Positions 8,773 to 16,990 of a DNA stretch of 64,000 nucleotides are shown here, in pieces. Origin of the DNA: Deltaproteobacteria bacterium (GTDB taxonomy: Bacteria > Desulfobacterota > Binatia > UBA9968 > JAJDTQ01); the NCBI GenBank assembly GCA_028818755.1, contig JAPPNF010000156.1, positions 1 to 64,000 on the forward strand, written 5' to 3'. Below the pieces are notes generated by a model, which had not been told where the DNA came from, ran no database searches, and saw only the letters and a program-made list of their open reading frames with translations. A program made the position numbers and the translations under genes. Numbering within the stretch: position 1 is the first letter of the stretch; each line of letters begins with the position of its first letter.

Positions 8773-9759
8773 CTACTTTTTGGGCCAGAGCCCGGCTTCC
8801 TTCCAGTACCGGATGGCTCCCGGATGGTACGGGACTCCGATCTGTGTGGTCAGCACCGCCGGATTCAGCTCCGCGTATTTGAAGTAGCGCACGTCGGCGG
8901 CGAGCTGCTTCAGATTCTGGTGAATCAGCTTGATGACCTGATAGACCAGTTCCTCGTCCGCGTCCGCGCGGACCGTGAGAAGAGGGCCTCCGATGTCGAA
9001 GGTCTCGACGGCCTTCTCGAAGGTGGGCGTGTTCGCCGGAATGGTTTGACGCGTCATGTACGGGAACTGCTTGACCATCTTCTCGACCGCCTGAGGCTCC
9101 GGCGGCAGGTACCGCGCGCCCTTTTCGGCATGCAGGCGCAAGGCCGCGGGGATCGGGCTCAAGCCCGAAACCATGGTCGGCATGGCGACGATGTTGCCGT
9201 CGCCAAGCTGCGTGTAGAGGTCGCTCATCCCCGCGTAAACGGGCTTGAAGTCCTTCTTGTAGGTGAGGCCGTGGGCCTTCATCAACGGCACCATGAACGC
9301 GTCCCAGGTCCGGCCGGTGCCGACGCCTACGCGGTTCCCCTTGAGGTCGGCAAACGAGTTGATGGAACTGCCGGGCAGGGTGTGCAGCGTGAAGGCGTTG
9401 GGGTAAAGGCCCATGGCGAGGGCCACGGGATACTTTCTCTTGTAGGTCAACACCCCATGGTATGCCGGATAGGAGTTGTTGGATGCGATGACCCCCATGA
9501 AGATCTGCTTGCGCTCGATCAGGCGCACGTTCTCGCGCGAACCCTCGGTGACCGCCGCGGTCACGGGAATCTTGAGCTCTTTCTCCAGTAGCTTGGCCAC
9601 GCCGCCCGCCACCACGTAGAAGGCGCCGCCGATGCTGGCGCCGCCGATCTCCATGCTGGACGGCATCTTCTGGGCACTTGCCTGCTGCGGCCCGGCCGCC
9701 CATGCCATGGCCGCCACCGCGACCGCAACCAGCAACCCCTTGAGTCTCGGACTTCTCAT
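8773..9759 (-). CDS. TAXI-family TRAP substrate-binding protein, second copy
   Basis: A 328-residue paralogue of the downstream TAXI protein. The ATG at 9759 is preferred over an upstream start because it follows a clear AGGAGG at normal spacing and begins a Sec signal peptide that ends near QQASAQ. The mature sequence shares SSMEIGGASIGG, VTEGSRENVRLIERKQIFMG and VGVGTGRTWDAF with its neighbour. Substitutions are scattered through the likely ligand pocket. One permease served by two receptors suggests a wider substrate range or different affinities (inference). Confidence 0.92.
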   Translation of the reverse strand: MRSPRLKGLLVAVAVAAMAWAAGPQQASAQKMPSSMEIGGASIGGAFYVVAGGVAKLLEKELKIPVTAAVTEGSRENVRLIERKQIFMGVIASNNSYPAYHGVLTYKRKYPVALAMGLYPNAFTLHTLPGSSINSFADLKGNRVGVGTGRTWDAFMVPLMKAHGLTYKKDFKPVYAGMSDLYTQLGDGNIVAMPTMVSGLSPIPAALRLHAEKGARYLPPEPQAVEKMVKQFPYMTRQTIPANTPTFEKAVETFDIGGPLLTVRADADEELVYQVIKLIHQNLKQLAADVRYFKYAELNPAVLTTQIGVPYHPGAIRYWKEAGLWPKK

Positions 9760-9874
9760 GAAATACCTCCTGAGTTGGTTGTTGCACGTCCGGCAGTTCC
9801 CGGTGACCACCAGGCGGCCGCCCGACGAATCCGCGTAAAATAGGATGGATCAGAGTGCCAGTCAACCCAAAAGC

Positions 9875-10669
9875 TCAGAACGGGCCGCCGCGATAGCCCA
9901 ACACCACGATCTCGGTCTTCCGCGGCAGCGCCGCCTTGCTGATGGCGAGGGAGCCGTCCGGCACGGTCCTGGTGGGGAAGCCTTCGCTGAAGATCCGCAC
10001 CCGCTCGAGATCGTCGCGGTAGTGCATCGGGATCGCCATCTTCGGCTTGAGCTGTCCGATGACTTCCCGGGCGGTCCAGGGTCCCATGGTGGTGCGGCCG
10101 CCGATGGGCACCAGCGCCACGTCGACCTTGCCGAACTGCTTCAGGTGCCCGGGGGTGAGCTTGTGGCTCAGGTCGCCGAGGTGCACGACGCACAAGCGGC
10201 CGAGGTCGTAGGCGAAGGCCGCGCCCTTGAAGAGATTGCCGTTGGGACGGCTGACGTAGATGGGCACGCTGTAGACCAGCACGTCCAGGACCGTGGTCCT
10301 CACCGGGTTCCACTCGTAGCCCAGGTCGGTTTCCCGGAGGCCCCGCAGGAGCAGCGGCCGGCCCTTCACGATGGGAAACCAGTTGTGGTTCTGGTGCTCC
10401 CGGCCGATGGTGACGGCGTGCGCGGAGACGTCCGGCACCGGGTACCAGCCCGGCGCCAATGGGTCCATGACGATCCGCGTGCCGCGGCTGGTGACGAGCT
10501 GGAAGAAGCTGTGGCCGAAGTAGTGCAGGGTGGCGTCGGGGGTGGCGGCGTAGGCCGGGCGGACGAACCGGCTGGCGAAGCTTTCCTCCTTGCAGGCGCC
10601 AAGGAGCGCGCCGTGCCAGAACAGCAGGAGCAGCGTGAACGAAACGCAAACGAGGCGCGCCAGTTTCAT
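9875..10669 (-). CDS. Lipoprotein of metallo-beta-lactamase fold with altered metal site
   Basis: The start at ATG 10669 gives 264 residues and an N-terminal signal ending in LLGAC, a lipobox, so the mature protein is probably a membrane-anchored lipoprotein. The fold is that of UPF0173-like metal-dependent hydrolases: ATLHYFGHSFFQL, RIVMDPL, VVHLGDLSHKL and a late IPMHYR. The usual SH-x-H-x-DH metal motif reads GREHQNHN, so the first His and the Asp are replaced. Catalysis may be changed or lost. It is transcribed toward the TAXI-TRAP genes and diverges from the ABC binding-protein gene at 10884. Confidence 0.75.
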   Translation of the reverse strand: MKLARLVCVSFTLLLLFWHGALLGACKEESFASRFVRPAYAATPDATLHYFGHSFFQLVTSRGTRIVMDPLAPGWYPVPDVSAHAVTIGREHQNHNWFPIVKGRPLLLRGLRETDLGYEWNPVRTTVLDVLVYSVPIYVSRPNGNLFKGAAFAYDLGRLCVVHLGDLSHKLTPGHLKQFGKVDVALVPIGGRTTMGPWTAREVIGQLKPKMAIPMHYRDDLERVRIFSEGFPTRTVPDGSLAISKAALPRKTEIVVLGYRGGPF

Positions 10670-10883
10670 GTTTCCAAGACTTCGTGACACACGGAACCCC
10701 GTGTCGGGACCGGCGGCAATTCCGGATTGGCACCACGAACGCGCCCATCTTCGCGCAATGTCATTCGTTTGACAAGCTGATGGCGGGTGACGTAGAAGGG
10801 CGTCAAACGCAGGCAAAGGCGGGTGTCGGCCCATGCATGCGCCAGGCTTCCGCAGGAGTCAAACCGAGAAGGAGGACATCCTT
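10670..10883. promoter_or_regulatory. Divergent promoter region
   Basis: A 214-bp non-coding gap between the metallo-beta-lactamase-like lipoprotein (minus) and the ABC binding-protein gene (plus). It must hold both promoters. Apart from the GGAGGA ribosome-binding site at 10871-10876, I see no convincing hexamer pair or palindrome. Confidence 0.4.
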
Positions 10884-11927
10884 ATGAAGGCACTATATTT
10901 GACCGTGGCGCTTCTCTTCCTGACCGTGTCCGCGGCGTGGGGCCAGAGTGACACTCTCAAGAAGCTGGCCAACTATTCGGGTCCGGCGGCGGACTACGAG
11001 AAGATGCTGCACGAGGGCGCCAAGAAGGAAGGGAAGGTGGTCTGGTACACCTCCCTGGGCGGCAAGTCCTGGAAGACCATCCGGTCGGAGTTCGCCAAGA
11101 AGTATCCAGACGTCAAGATCGAGGTCTACCGGGCCGGCAGCAAGGACATCTCGTCCAAGGTCTTTGCCGAAGCCAAGGCCGGGAAACACCTGGTGGACGC
11201 CACCGAGACCACGCCCGGGATCATGCAGTTGTTCCGCGAGGCGAAGATCCTCATGCCCTACACCAGTCCGGAGCACAAGAGATGGCCGGATGAGCACCAG
11301 ATCAAGGCCAAGAGCGGCGGAGTGTGGTGGGTCACCGACCGCGAGTCCTTCATCGGGCTAGGCTACAACACCAAGAAGCTGTCCAAGGAAGAGGCGCCCA
11401 AGAGCTTCGACGACCTCCTGAATCCGGCCCTCAAGGGAAAGGTCGTCATGAGCATTCTGAGCACCGGCGACCGCATGATCGGAACCATGCTCGACGTCAA
11501 GGGCAAGGAATACGTCCAGAAGCTCAAGGCGCAGCAGTTCAAGCTCGCGAAGATCTCGGGTACGGCCACCCGCGACCTGATCATCTCGGGTGAGTTCCTG
11601 GCCTCGCCTTCGGTCTTCCGCAATCACGCGCTGGTGAAGATCAACGAGGGAGCGCCGCTGGGATGGAACCCGTTGGACGAAGTCCCGACCAACGCCGGAG
11701 GCTCTTCGCTGTTCGCCAACGCGCCGCATCCGCATGCCGCGCTGTTGCTCATCAACTTCGTCCTCACCGAGGGCCAGAAGATCCTGCAGAAGTTCCACTA
11801 CGGCATGGCGTGGAAGGACTACCCGTTCAAGCGCGTCTATCCCGAGCGGGGCCTGACCGCTGCGCAGTACAACAGGAAGCTCAAGGAGTGGAACAAGCTG
11901 CTCCGTTCCATCGGCCGCAGGGGCTGA
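10884..11927 (+). CDS. Ferric-type ABC transporter substrate-binding protein
   Basis: A 347-residue extracellular solute-binding protein of the FbpA/AfuA-like class 1 group. ATG 10884 is supported by GGAGGA 8 nt upstream and begins a Sec signal peptide (cleavage near SAAWGQ). Visible features are KKEGKVVWYTSLGGKSWKTI, the domain-crossover segment around DLLNPALKGKVVMS and LLINFVLTEGQKIL near the end. The usual Tyr-Tyr ferric ligands are not evident, so an organic ligand is as likely as iron. It is followed by a double permease gene after an intergenic hairpin. Confidence 0.88.
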   Translation: MKALYLTVALLFLTVSAAWGQSDTLKKLANYSGPAADYEKMLHEGAKKEGKVVWYTSLGGKSWKTIRSEFAKKYPDVKIEVYRAGSKDISSKVFAEAKAGKHLVDATETTPGIMQLFREAKILMPYTSPEHKRWPDEHQIKAKSGGVWWVTDRESFIGLGYNTKKLSKEEAPKSFDDLLNPALKGKVVMSILSTGDRMIGTMLDVKGKEYVQKLKAQQFKLAKISGTATRDLIISGEFLASPSVFRNHALVKINEGAPLGWNPLDEVPTNAGGSSLFANAPHPHAALLLINFVLTEGQKILQKFHYGMAWKDYPFKRVYPERGLTAAQYNRKLKEWNKLLRSIGRRG

Positions 11928-11984
11928 GGTTCCCGCGGTTCCGTTCGATCGCATGATCGTTGGGTTTCGAACCATTCTGACACG

Positions 11985-12013
11985 ACGGGGGCAGGGCAAG
12001 AACCTGCCCCCGT
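11985..12013 (+). terminator. Intercistronic hairpin between ABC binding protein and permease
   Basis: Positions 11985-11995 (ACGGGGGCAGG) pair perfectly with 12003-12013 across a 7-nt loop, giving an 11-bp GC-rich stem. No T-run follows. A hairpin after a binding-protein gene usually protects the upstream mRNA or partly ends transcription, so the receptor is made in excess over the permease (inference). Confidence 0.6.
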
Positions 12014-12074
12014 GTTGCGCTGGGTGCACGGATGACCGGGGTGGCGGTTACAAGCCGGTCGGGGAGTTGGGCAT

Positions 12075-13850
12075 TTGAGTAGAGATCAGGCAGCGCTCGA
12101 GGGGGCCGGAACGGCCGGCAGCGGCAGCAGGGCGTTTCTGGACATCTTGCGTCCAAGCAAACAGGGCCGTGACTATCCGCTCTGGTTGTTCATCCCGTGT
12201 GCGCTTGCGCTGGTGTATCTCGTCGTTCCACCACTCGTGTTCATCATCTACACGAGCTTCGTCCCTTCCATGGACTCCGGGATCATCGGCCTCACGTGGC
12301 ATAACTTCTTCAATATATTCGAGTCCCTGTCGGAGTTCGAAACCCTGGTCTGGAACTCCCTGGTGTTCTCCGTGGGGAGTTCGCTCTGGGCGCTGCTGTT
12401 CGGCACGGTGATGGCGTGGCTGGCGGAGCGGACCAACGCGCCGTTCCGCATGGTGACCTATGTGGCGGCCTTCGTGTCGTTCGCCGTCCCCGGGCTCATC
12501 AAGGTCATCGGCTGGATACTCCTGCTGGGGCCGGAGGCCGGGTTCATCAATCTGTCCGTAAAGTGGCTCACGGGGTTTGGTCCGATCTTCGACGTCTTTT
12601 CCATGAGCGGCATGATACTGGTGGAAGGGTTCCTGTGGTCGCCCATCGTCTTCCTGCTCATGGCGACGCCGTTCCGGTCCATGGACCCGGCCCTGGAGGA
12701 AGCCGCGGTGGTGGCCGGCAGCACCGATTGGCAGGTGTTCTGGAAGGTCACCTTTCCCATGGCCACGCCCAGCGTCCTGTCGGTGCTGATCCTGACGTTC
12801 ATCCGCAGCCTCGAGGCCTTTGAAATCCCGGCCCTGGTAGGTCTGCCCGCGGGCATCGAGGTCATGACGACCCAGATCTACCTCGAGTTGAGCGAGGGGT
12901 ATATTCCCGAGTACGGCAACGCCAGCGCCTACTCCGTGCTTCTCATCGGCGTGGTCGGGCTGTGTTTGTGGCCGTACTATCGCGTCACCCAGCACGCGCA
13001 CCGGTTCACTACCATTACCGGCAAGGGGTTCCAGCCCCGGCGCAAGGACCTGGGACGGTGGCGCTGGCTGGGCGGCGTGGCTTTGCTGGGCCTGCCGGCG
13101 CTCCAGCTCCTGCCGCTGACGGCGCTCATCTGGGCCAGCTTCATGCCCTACCTTATCGTGCCCTCGTGGGATGCGCTGTCTCTGTTTACCTTGAACAACT
13201 ACGTGGAGGCGTTCAGCGACGACAAGATCCTGCGCTCCATCCTGAACAACCTGACCATCAGTATCGTTTCCGCCACCGCCTGCGTGGGAGTGGCGTTCAT
13301 CACCGCCTGGCTTGTGACGCGCACCGCCATCAAGCTGCGCTGGAGTCTGGACCGGCTGACCATGGTGCCGCTGGTGTTTCCGGGCATCGTCATGGGCGTC
13401 GCCGTGCTGCAGACCTACCTGACGGTGCCCATTCCCGTCTACGGCACCATCTGGATCATGGTCATCGCCTTCGCCGCCCGCTACCTCCCCTACGCCATGC
13501 GGTTCAGCCACGCGGGGCTCATCGGCATCCACAAGGAGCTGGAGGAGAGCGCCACCACCAGCGGCGCGAGTTGGGGCAACGTGGCCCGGAAGATCATGAT
13601 CCCGCTGATGATGCCGGCCCTTTTCGCCGGGTGGATCTACATCTTCCTCATCACCATCCGGGAGCTGTCGGTTGCGCTGCTGCTCTACAGCCCGGGTTCC
13701 GAGGTGATCTCCGTGGTCATCTGGGAGCTCTGGGAGAACGGCGCGGTGGGCACCCTGTCGGCCTTTGCCCTGGGCATCAGCGTCGGCACCGTGCTCATTG
13801 CCAGCTTCTTCTACAAGTTGAGCCGCCGCCACGGATTGGACGTGCGGTAG
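12075..13850 (+). CDS. Ferric-type ABC transporter permease, two fused modules (FbpB-like)
   Basis: A 591-residue inner-membrane protein starting at TTG. It has about 12 membrane helices in two BPD_transp_1 modules. Each carries the EAA loop that contacts the ATPase: EEAAVVAGSTDWQVFWKV in the first half and EESATTSGASWGNVARKI in the second. This is the FbpB-type fused permease. It follows the binding-protein gene, but no ATPase gene is adjacent. The only matching ATPase in the window is at 34874-35944, which could serve this system as well. Confidence 0.9.
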   Translation: MSRDQAALEGAGTAGSGSRAFLDILRPSKQGRDYPLWLFIPCALALVYLVVPPLVFIIYTSFVPSMDSGIIGLTWHNFFNIFESLSEFETLVWNSLVFSVGSSLWALLFGTVMAWLAERTNAPFRMVTYVAAFVSFAVPGLIKVIGWILLLGPEAGFINLSVKWLTGFGPIFDVFSMSGMILVEGFLWSPIVFLLMATPFRSMDPALEEAAVVAGSTDWQVFWKVTFPMATPSVLSVLILTFIRSLEAFEIPALVGLPAGIEVMTTQIYLELSEGYIPEYGNASAYSVLLIGVVGLCLWPYYRVTQHAHRFTTITGKGFQPRRKDLGRWRWLGGVALLGLPALQLLPLTALIWASFMPYLIVPSWDALSLFTLNNYVEAFSDDKILRSILNNLTISIVSATACVGVAFITAWLVTRTAIKLRWSLDRLTMVPLVFPGIVMGVAVLQTYLTVPIPVYGTIWIMVIAFAARYLPYAMRFSHAGLIGIHKELEESATTSGASWGNVARKIMIPLMMPALFAGWIYIFLITIRELSVALLLYSPGSEVISVVIWELWENGAVGTLSAFALGISVGTVLIASFFYKLSRRHGLDVR

Positions 13851-13907
13851 CAGATCGTAACGCCGGAGGGAGTTGGACCCACTGGAGTGTCCAAGCGAAC
13901 GCCGTAG

Positions 13908-13927
13908 GGGCGACCGGCCGGTCGCCC
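13908..13927. repeat. Perfect 20-bp palindrome (REP-like)
   Basis: GGGCGACCGGCCGGTCGCCC is a perfect palindrome in the 141-bp gap between the permease and the MetE-like gene. Dispersed elements of this form are common in high-GC genomes. Here it could also act as a weak terminator for the ABC operon. Confidence 0.6.
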
Positions 13928-13991
13928 TCTCCCGCGATCGCCTCTCGGCGAATCCTGTACGGCGAGGCTTGTAGCCACCGGGGACACCAAT

Positions 13992-15143
13992 ATGCCACCG
14001 AGAACCACGCCGCCGTTCCGCGCCGACCACGTCGGCAGCCTCCTGCGCCCGGCCCGGCTCAAGGAGGCCAGGATTCATCTCCTCGGGCCGGACACGGCGG
14101 AGAGCAACCTTGGCCCCCACGGCAACGAGGAGTTGGCGAAAGTCGAGGACGGCTTCGTCCGGGACGTCATCGCGCTGCAGAAACGCGTGGGCCTGCGCTC
14201 GGCCACCGACGGGGAGTTCCGCCGCCGGAGCTGGTTCAGCGAGCTGATGATGACCTGGGACGGTTTCTCCGCCACCCGCCAAGGAGCCTCCTCGCCGTTC
14301 AGTTGGCGCAACGAGGAGAGCCGCCAGCAGGACTTCACCGTGGTGTGGGTCGAGGGCAAGGTGCGTTGGCGCCCGAGCGCGGTGGTGCGTGCCTTCGAGT
14401 TCCTCAAGGCCAACACCGACGCCGAGCCCAAGGTCACCATTCCGGCGCCCCCGGTGGTCTACTGCTTCGCCGGCGGCGACCCCGGAGTCGTGGGTTCCGC
14501 CTACGATGACGTGGATGCCTTCTGGGAGGACTTGGTGGCCGCCTACCGCCAGGAGCTGGCCGCCCTGACGACCGCCGGCGCGCGCTACATCCAGCTCGAC
14601 GACGTCGCCATCCCGTTCCTGTGCGACCCGACATACGAGGAGGTGTTCCGCTCCTGGGGCTCCGGCCCCCAGGCCGTGCTGGCCGAGTACGCGCGCCGCA
14701 TCAACCAGTGCCTCGAAGGCCTTCCCGCGGACGTCACAGTCACCATGCACCAGTGCCGCGGCAACCGCGAGGGGCTGTGGGCCGCCGCCGGCGGCTACGA
14801 CCCCGTGGCCGAGGTGCTGTTCAACGAGATCAACGTCCAGGGCTATTTCCTGGAATACGACACCCCGCGGGCCGGCACCTTCGAGCCCCTGCGCTTCCTC
14901 CCCGAAGGCAAGGTCGTTGCCCTCGGCATCGTCTCAACCAAGGGCCCGACCCTGGAGTCCGCTGACCACCTCAAGCGCCGCATCGACGACGCCGCCCGCT
15001 ACGCTCCCCTGGAACGCCTCGCCCTCGCCCCCCAGTGCGGCTTCGCCAGCTCCGTCAAGGGCAACCCCCTCACCGAAGCCGATGAGGAAGCCAAGCTCGC
15101 GCGCATGGTGGAAGTGGCCCACGACGTGTGGGCGGACGCCTGA
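13992..15143 (+). CDS. MetE-like cobalamin-independent methionine synthase family protein
   Basis: A 383-residue protein matching the C-terminal catalytic half of MetE. It opens with FRADHVGSLLRPARLKEAR and has TDGEFRRRSWF, YIQLDDVAIPFLCD and the zinc-binding residues in MHQCRGN and in APQCGFAS near the end. The N-terminal half of true MetE (about 370 residues) is absent. Such short proteins are usually methyltransferases acting on compounds other than homocysteine, or archaeal-type MetE. The ribosome-binding site is weak. It lies convergent to hyuB. Confidence 0.85.
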   Translation: MPPRTTPPFRADHVGSLLRPARLKEARIHLLGPDTAESNLGPHGNEELAKVEDGFVRDVIALQKRVGLRSATDGEFRRRSWFSELMMTWDGFSATRQGASSPFSWRNEESRQQDFTVVWVEGKVRWRPSAVVRAFEFLKANTDAEPKVTIPAPPVVYCFAGGDPGVVGSAYDDVDAFWEDLVAAYRQELAALTTAGARYIQLDDVAIPFLCDPTYEEVFRSWGSGPQAVLAEYARRINQCLEGLPADVTVTMHQCRGNREGLWAAAGGYDPVAEVLFNEINVQGYFLEYDTPRAGTFEPLRFLPEGKVVALGIVSTKGPTLESADHLKRRIDDAARYAPLERLALAPQCGFASSVKGNPLTEADEEAKLARMVEVAHDVWADA

Positions 15144-15256
15144 CTCTCTCGTTGACCCGGTTGTGTGCTCAGCGCCGACTTGGGCTATGGACCGGGTTCT
15201 TCGAGTACCCGGCGGGCGAGTTCCTCAACCAGAGTTTCCCCGGGGCATGCGGGCAA

Positions 15257-16990
15257 CTACTCTCTCACCACACGGCCGGCCTCAACCCGGACCCCGTAGT
15301 CGCGCACCGCGCCCTCGGCCGTGATGTAGCCGCGGTCGAGGTCGCGCTGGATCAGTTCCAACGCGCGCTCCTCCGGCGGCCCCCAGCCGCCTCCGCCCCC
15401 GGTTTCGAGGATGACCCGGTCGCCGGGCTCGAGCTTGCAGTTCCGCGCTTTGCCCATGGTTTCGGTCTCCCCCGACACCCTGATGATGGTGATGCAGCCC
15501 GGCTTCGCGGCCTTGCCGCCGCGCACGCCCCACGGCGAGCACTTCCTGCGGTCGAGGTTGGTGTTGAGGGTGAAGGGATGGAGCACCTCGTACTCCTTGC
15601 GGAAGCCCACGCCGCCGCGGAACTTTCCGGCCCCGCCGGAATCCTCCCGCAGCGAGAGCGAAACCACGCGGAACGGCAACAGGGACTCCTGCAACTCCAT
15701 CGGGATCAGGCGCGTGTCGCCGTGGGCCATGGTGCGGAACGGCCCCGCGCCGTCGTGTCCGTCGCCCGCGCCCCAGCCGCCGTGGCCGCTGTCATGACCG
15801 TGAAAGCGTTTCCCGTCGGCCCAGTGGCCGTGGATCATGAATCCCGAATGGGTGCCGAAATGGGCACCGGTGGCGAGGTGAGGGAGCGCGTCTTCGAGGC
15901 ACCGGATCACGCAGTCGATGACCGTCGGAAACGGCGTCGAGTAGTTGGACATGGGCGCGCCGGGCCGGGCGCTCAGGATCTTGCCTTCCGGCAGGATCAG
16001 CTTGAGCGGACGGAAGACGCCTTCGTTGGCGGGCTCGCGCGGGGCGATGAGGTACTTGAAGGCGACCCGCGCGGCAGTGACGCCGCCGCCGAAGTACCCC
16101 GAATTCACCGGCCCCGGCACCTGGTCGGCGAGCCCGGAGAAGTCGATGGTCATCTCGTCCCCTTCGACGATGACCTTGACGCGGATGGGCACGGGCTCGG
16201 TGCCCAGCGAGTCGTCGTCCAGGAACGCTTCGCTTTCGTAGGCGCCGTCCGGGATCTCCCGAATGCGCGTGCGTGACGATGCCTCGCCCTGGGCCATGAT
16301 CGTGTCGACGGCGGCGAGGAAGGTGTCGACGCCATACTTGTCGGCGAGAGCGAGCGTGAGGTCGCGGCCCAGGAAACAGCCGGCAAGTTGGGCCGAGATG
16401 TCGCCCATGACGTCCACCGGCATTCGCGTGTTGTTCTCGATGATGCGGTAGATTTCCTCGACCGGTTCGCCCTTCGACCAAAGTTTGATGGTGCGGAGTT
16501 GCAGACCTTCCATGAAGATGTCGGTGGAGCCGTGCATCACGCCGCCGATATCGATCCAGTGGACGTTGAGGGCGAAGAATCCCAGCAACGTCGCGCGCTC
16601 CGGGCCGCCGTAGATGGGCGTATACATGACGGTGTTGTTGAGGTGCTGTCCCTGCACCGCCGGGTGGTTGCAGACGACAACGTCGCCGTCGAAGAGCCGG
16701 TCCCGGCCGTAGATTTGGAGGCCGTCGCGCACGGCGGTGCCGACGGCATCGGCGACGAAGGGCGGCATGCCGCCGGTGGACTGGGCCACGAGCCGTCCGT
16801 CGGCGTCCACCAGCCCCACGGCGAAATCCTTGTACTCGTAGACATAGGAACTGAACGCGGTGCGCGTAATGTTGGCGTCGATCTGGTTGGTGATCGACAC
16901 GACGCCGCAACGGATCACCTCGAGGGTGATGGGGTCAATCCGCGCCGGAGCGTGCGGCATTGTCGTGGCTCTGCTCATTGACGTCTTCAT
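15257..16990 (-). CDS. hyuB: Hydantoinase/oxoprolinase B subunit
   Basis: A 577-residue HyuB-family protein. ATG 16990 overlaps the hyuA stop by 4 bp (ATGA), which fixes the start better than the longer frame. Family marks are ITLEVIRCGVVSITNQIDANI, GDVVVCNHPAVQGQHLNNT, GVMHGSTDIFMEGLQLRTIK and a Gly-rich C-terminus with ILETGGGGGWGPPEER. With HyuA it forms an ATP-dependent amidohydrolase that opens five-membered cyclic amides such as hydantoins or oxoproline, or acts as an acetone-carboxylase-like enzyme. The ring substrate is not known. Confidence 0.92.
   Translation of the reverse strand: MKTSMSRATTMPHAPARIDPITLEVIRCGVVSITNQIDANITRTAFSSYVYEYKDFAVGLVDADGRLVAQSTGGMPPFVADAVGTAVRDGLQIYGRDRLFDGDVVVCNHPAVQGQHLNNTVMYTPIYGGPERATLLGFFALNVHWIDIGGVMHGSTDIFMEGLQLRTIKLWSKGEPVEEIYRIIENNTRMPVDVMGDISAQLAGCFLGRDLTLALADKYGVDTFLAAVDTIMAQGEASSRTRIREIPDGAYESEAFLDDDSLGTEPVPIRVKVIVEGDEMTIDFSGLADQVPGPVNSGYFGGGVTAARVAFKYLIAPREPANEGVFRPLKLILPEGKILSARPGAPMSNYSTPFPTVIDCVIRCLEDALPHLATGAHFGTHSGFMIHGHWADGKRFHGHDSGHGGWGAGDGHDGAGPFRTMAHGDTRLIPMELQESLLPFRVVSLSLREDSGGAGKFRGGVGFRKEYEVLHPFTLNTNLDRRKCSPWGVRGGKAAKPGCITIIRVSGETETMGKARNCKLEPGDRVILETGGGGGWGPPEERALELIQRDLDRGYITAEGAVRDYGVRVEAGRVVRE

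Noticed and set aside
12048-14750. A 900-codon open frame on the minus strand
   Set aside because: It lies opposite the ABC permease and MetE-like genes. Its composition (Arg, His, Gly, Pro, Ala rich) is that of an antisense shadow in high-GC DNA, and no domain is seen.
15144-15256. Terminator between the MetE-like gene and hyuB
   Set aside because: ACCCGGT and ACCGGGT are present but about 30 bp apart and without a T-run, too weak to call.
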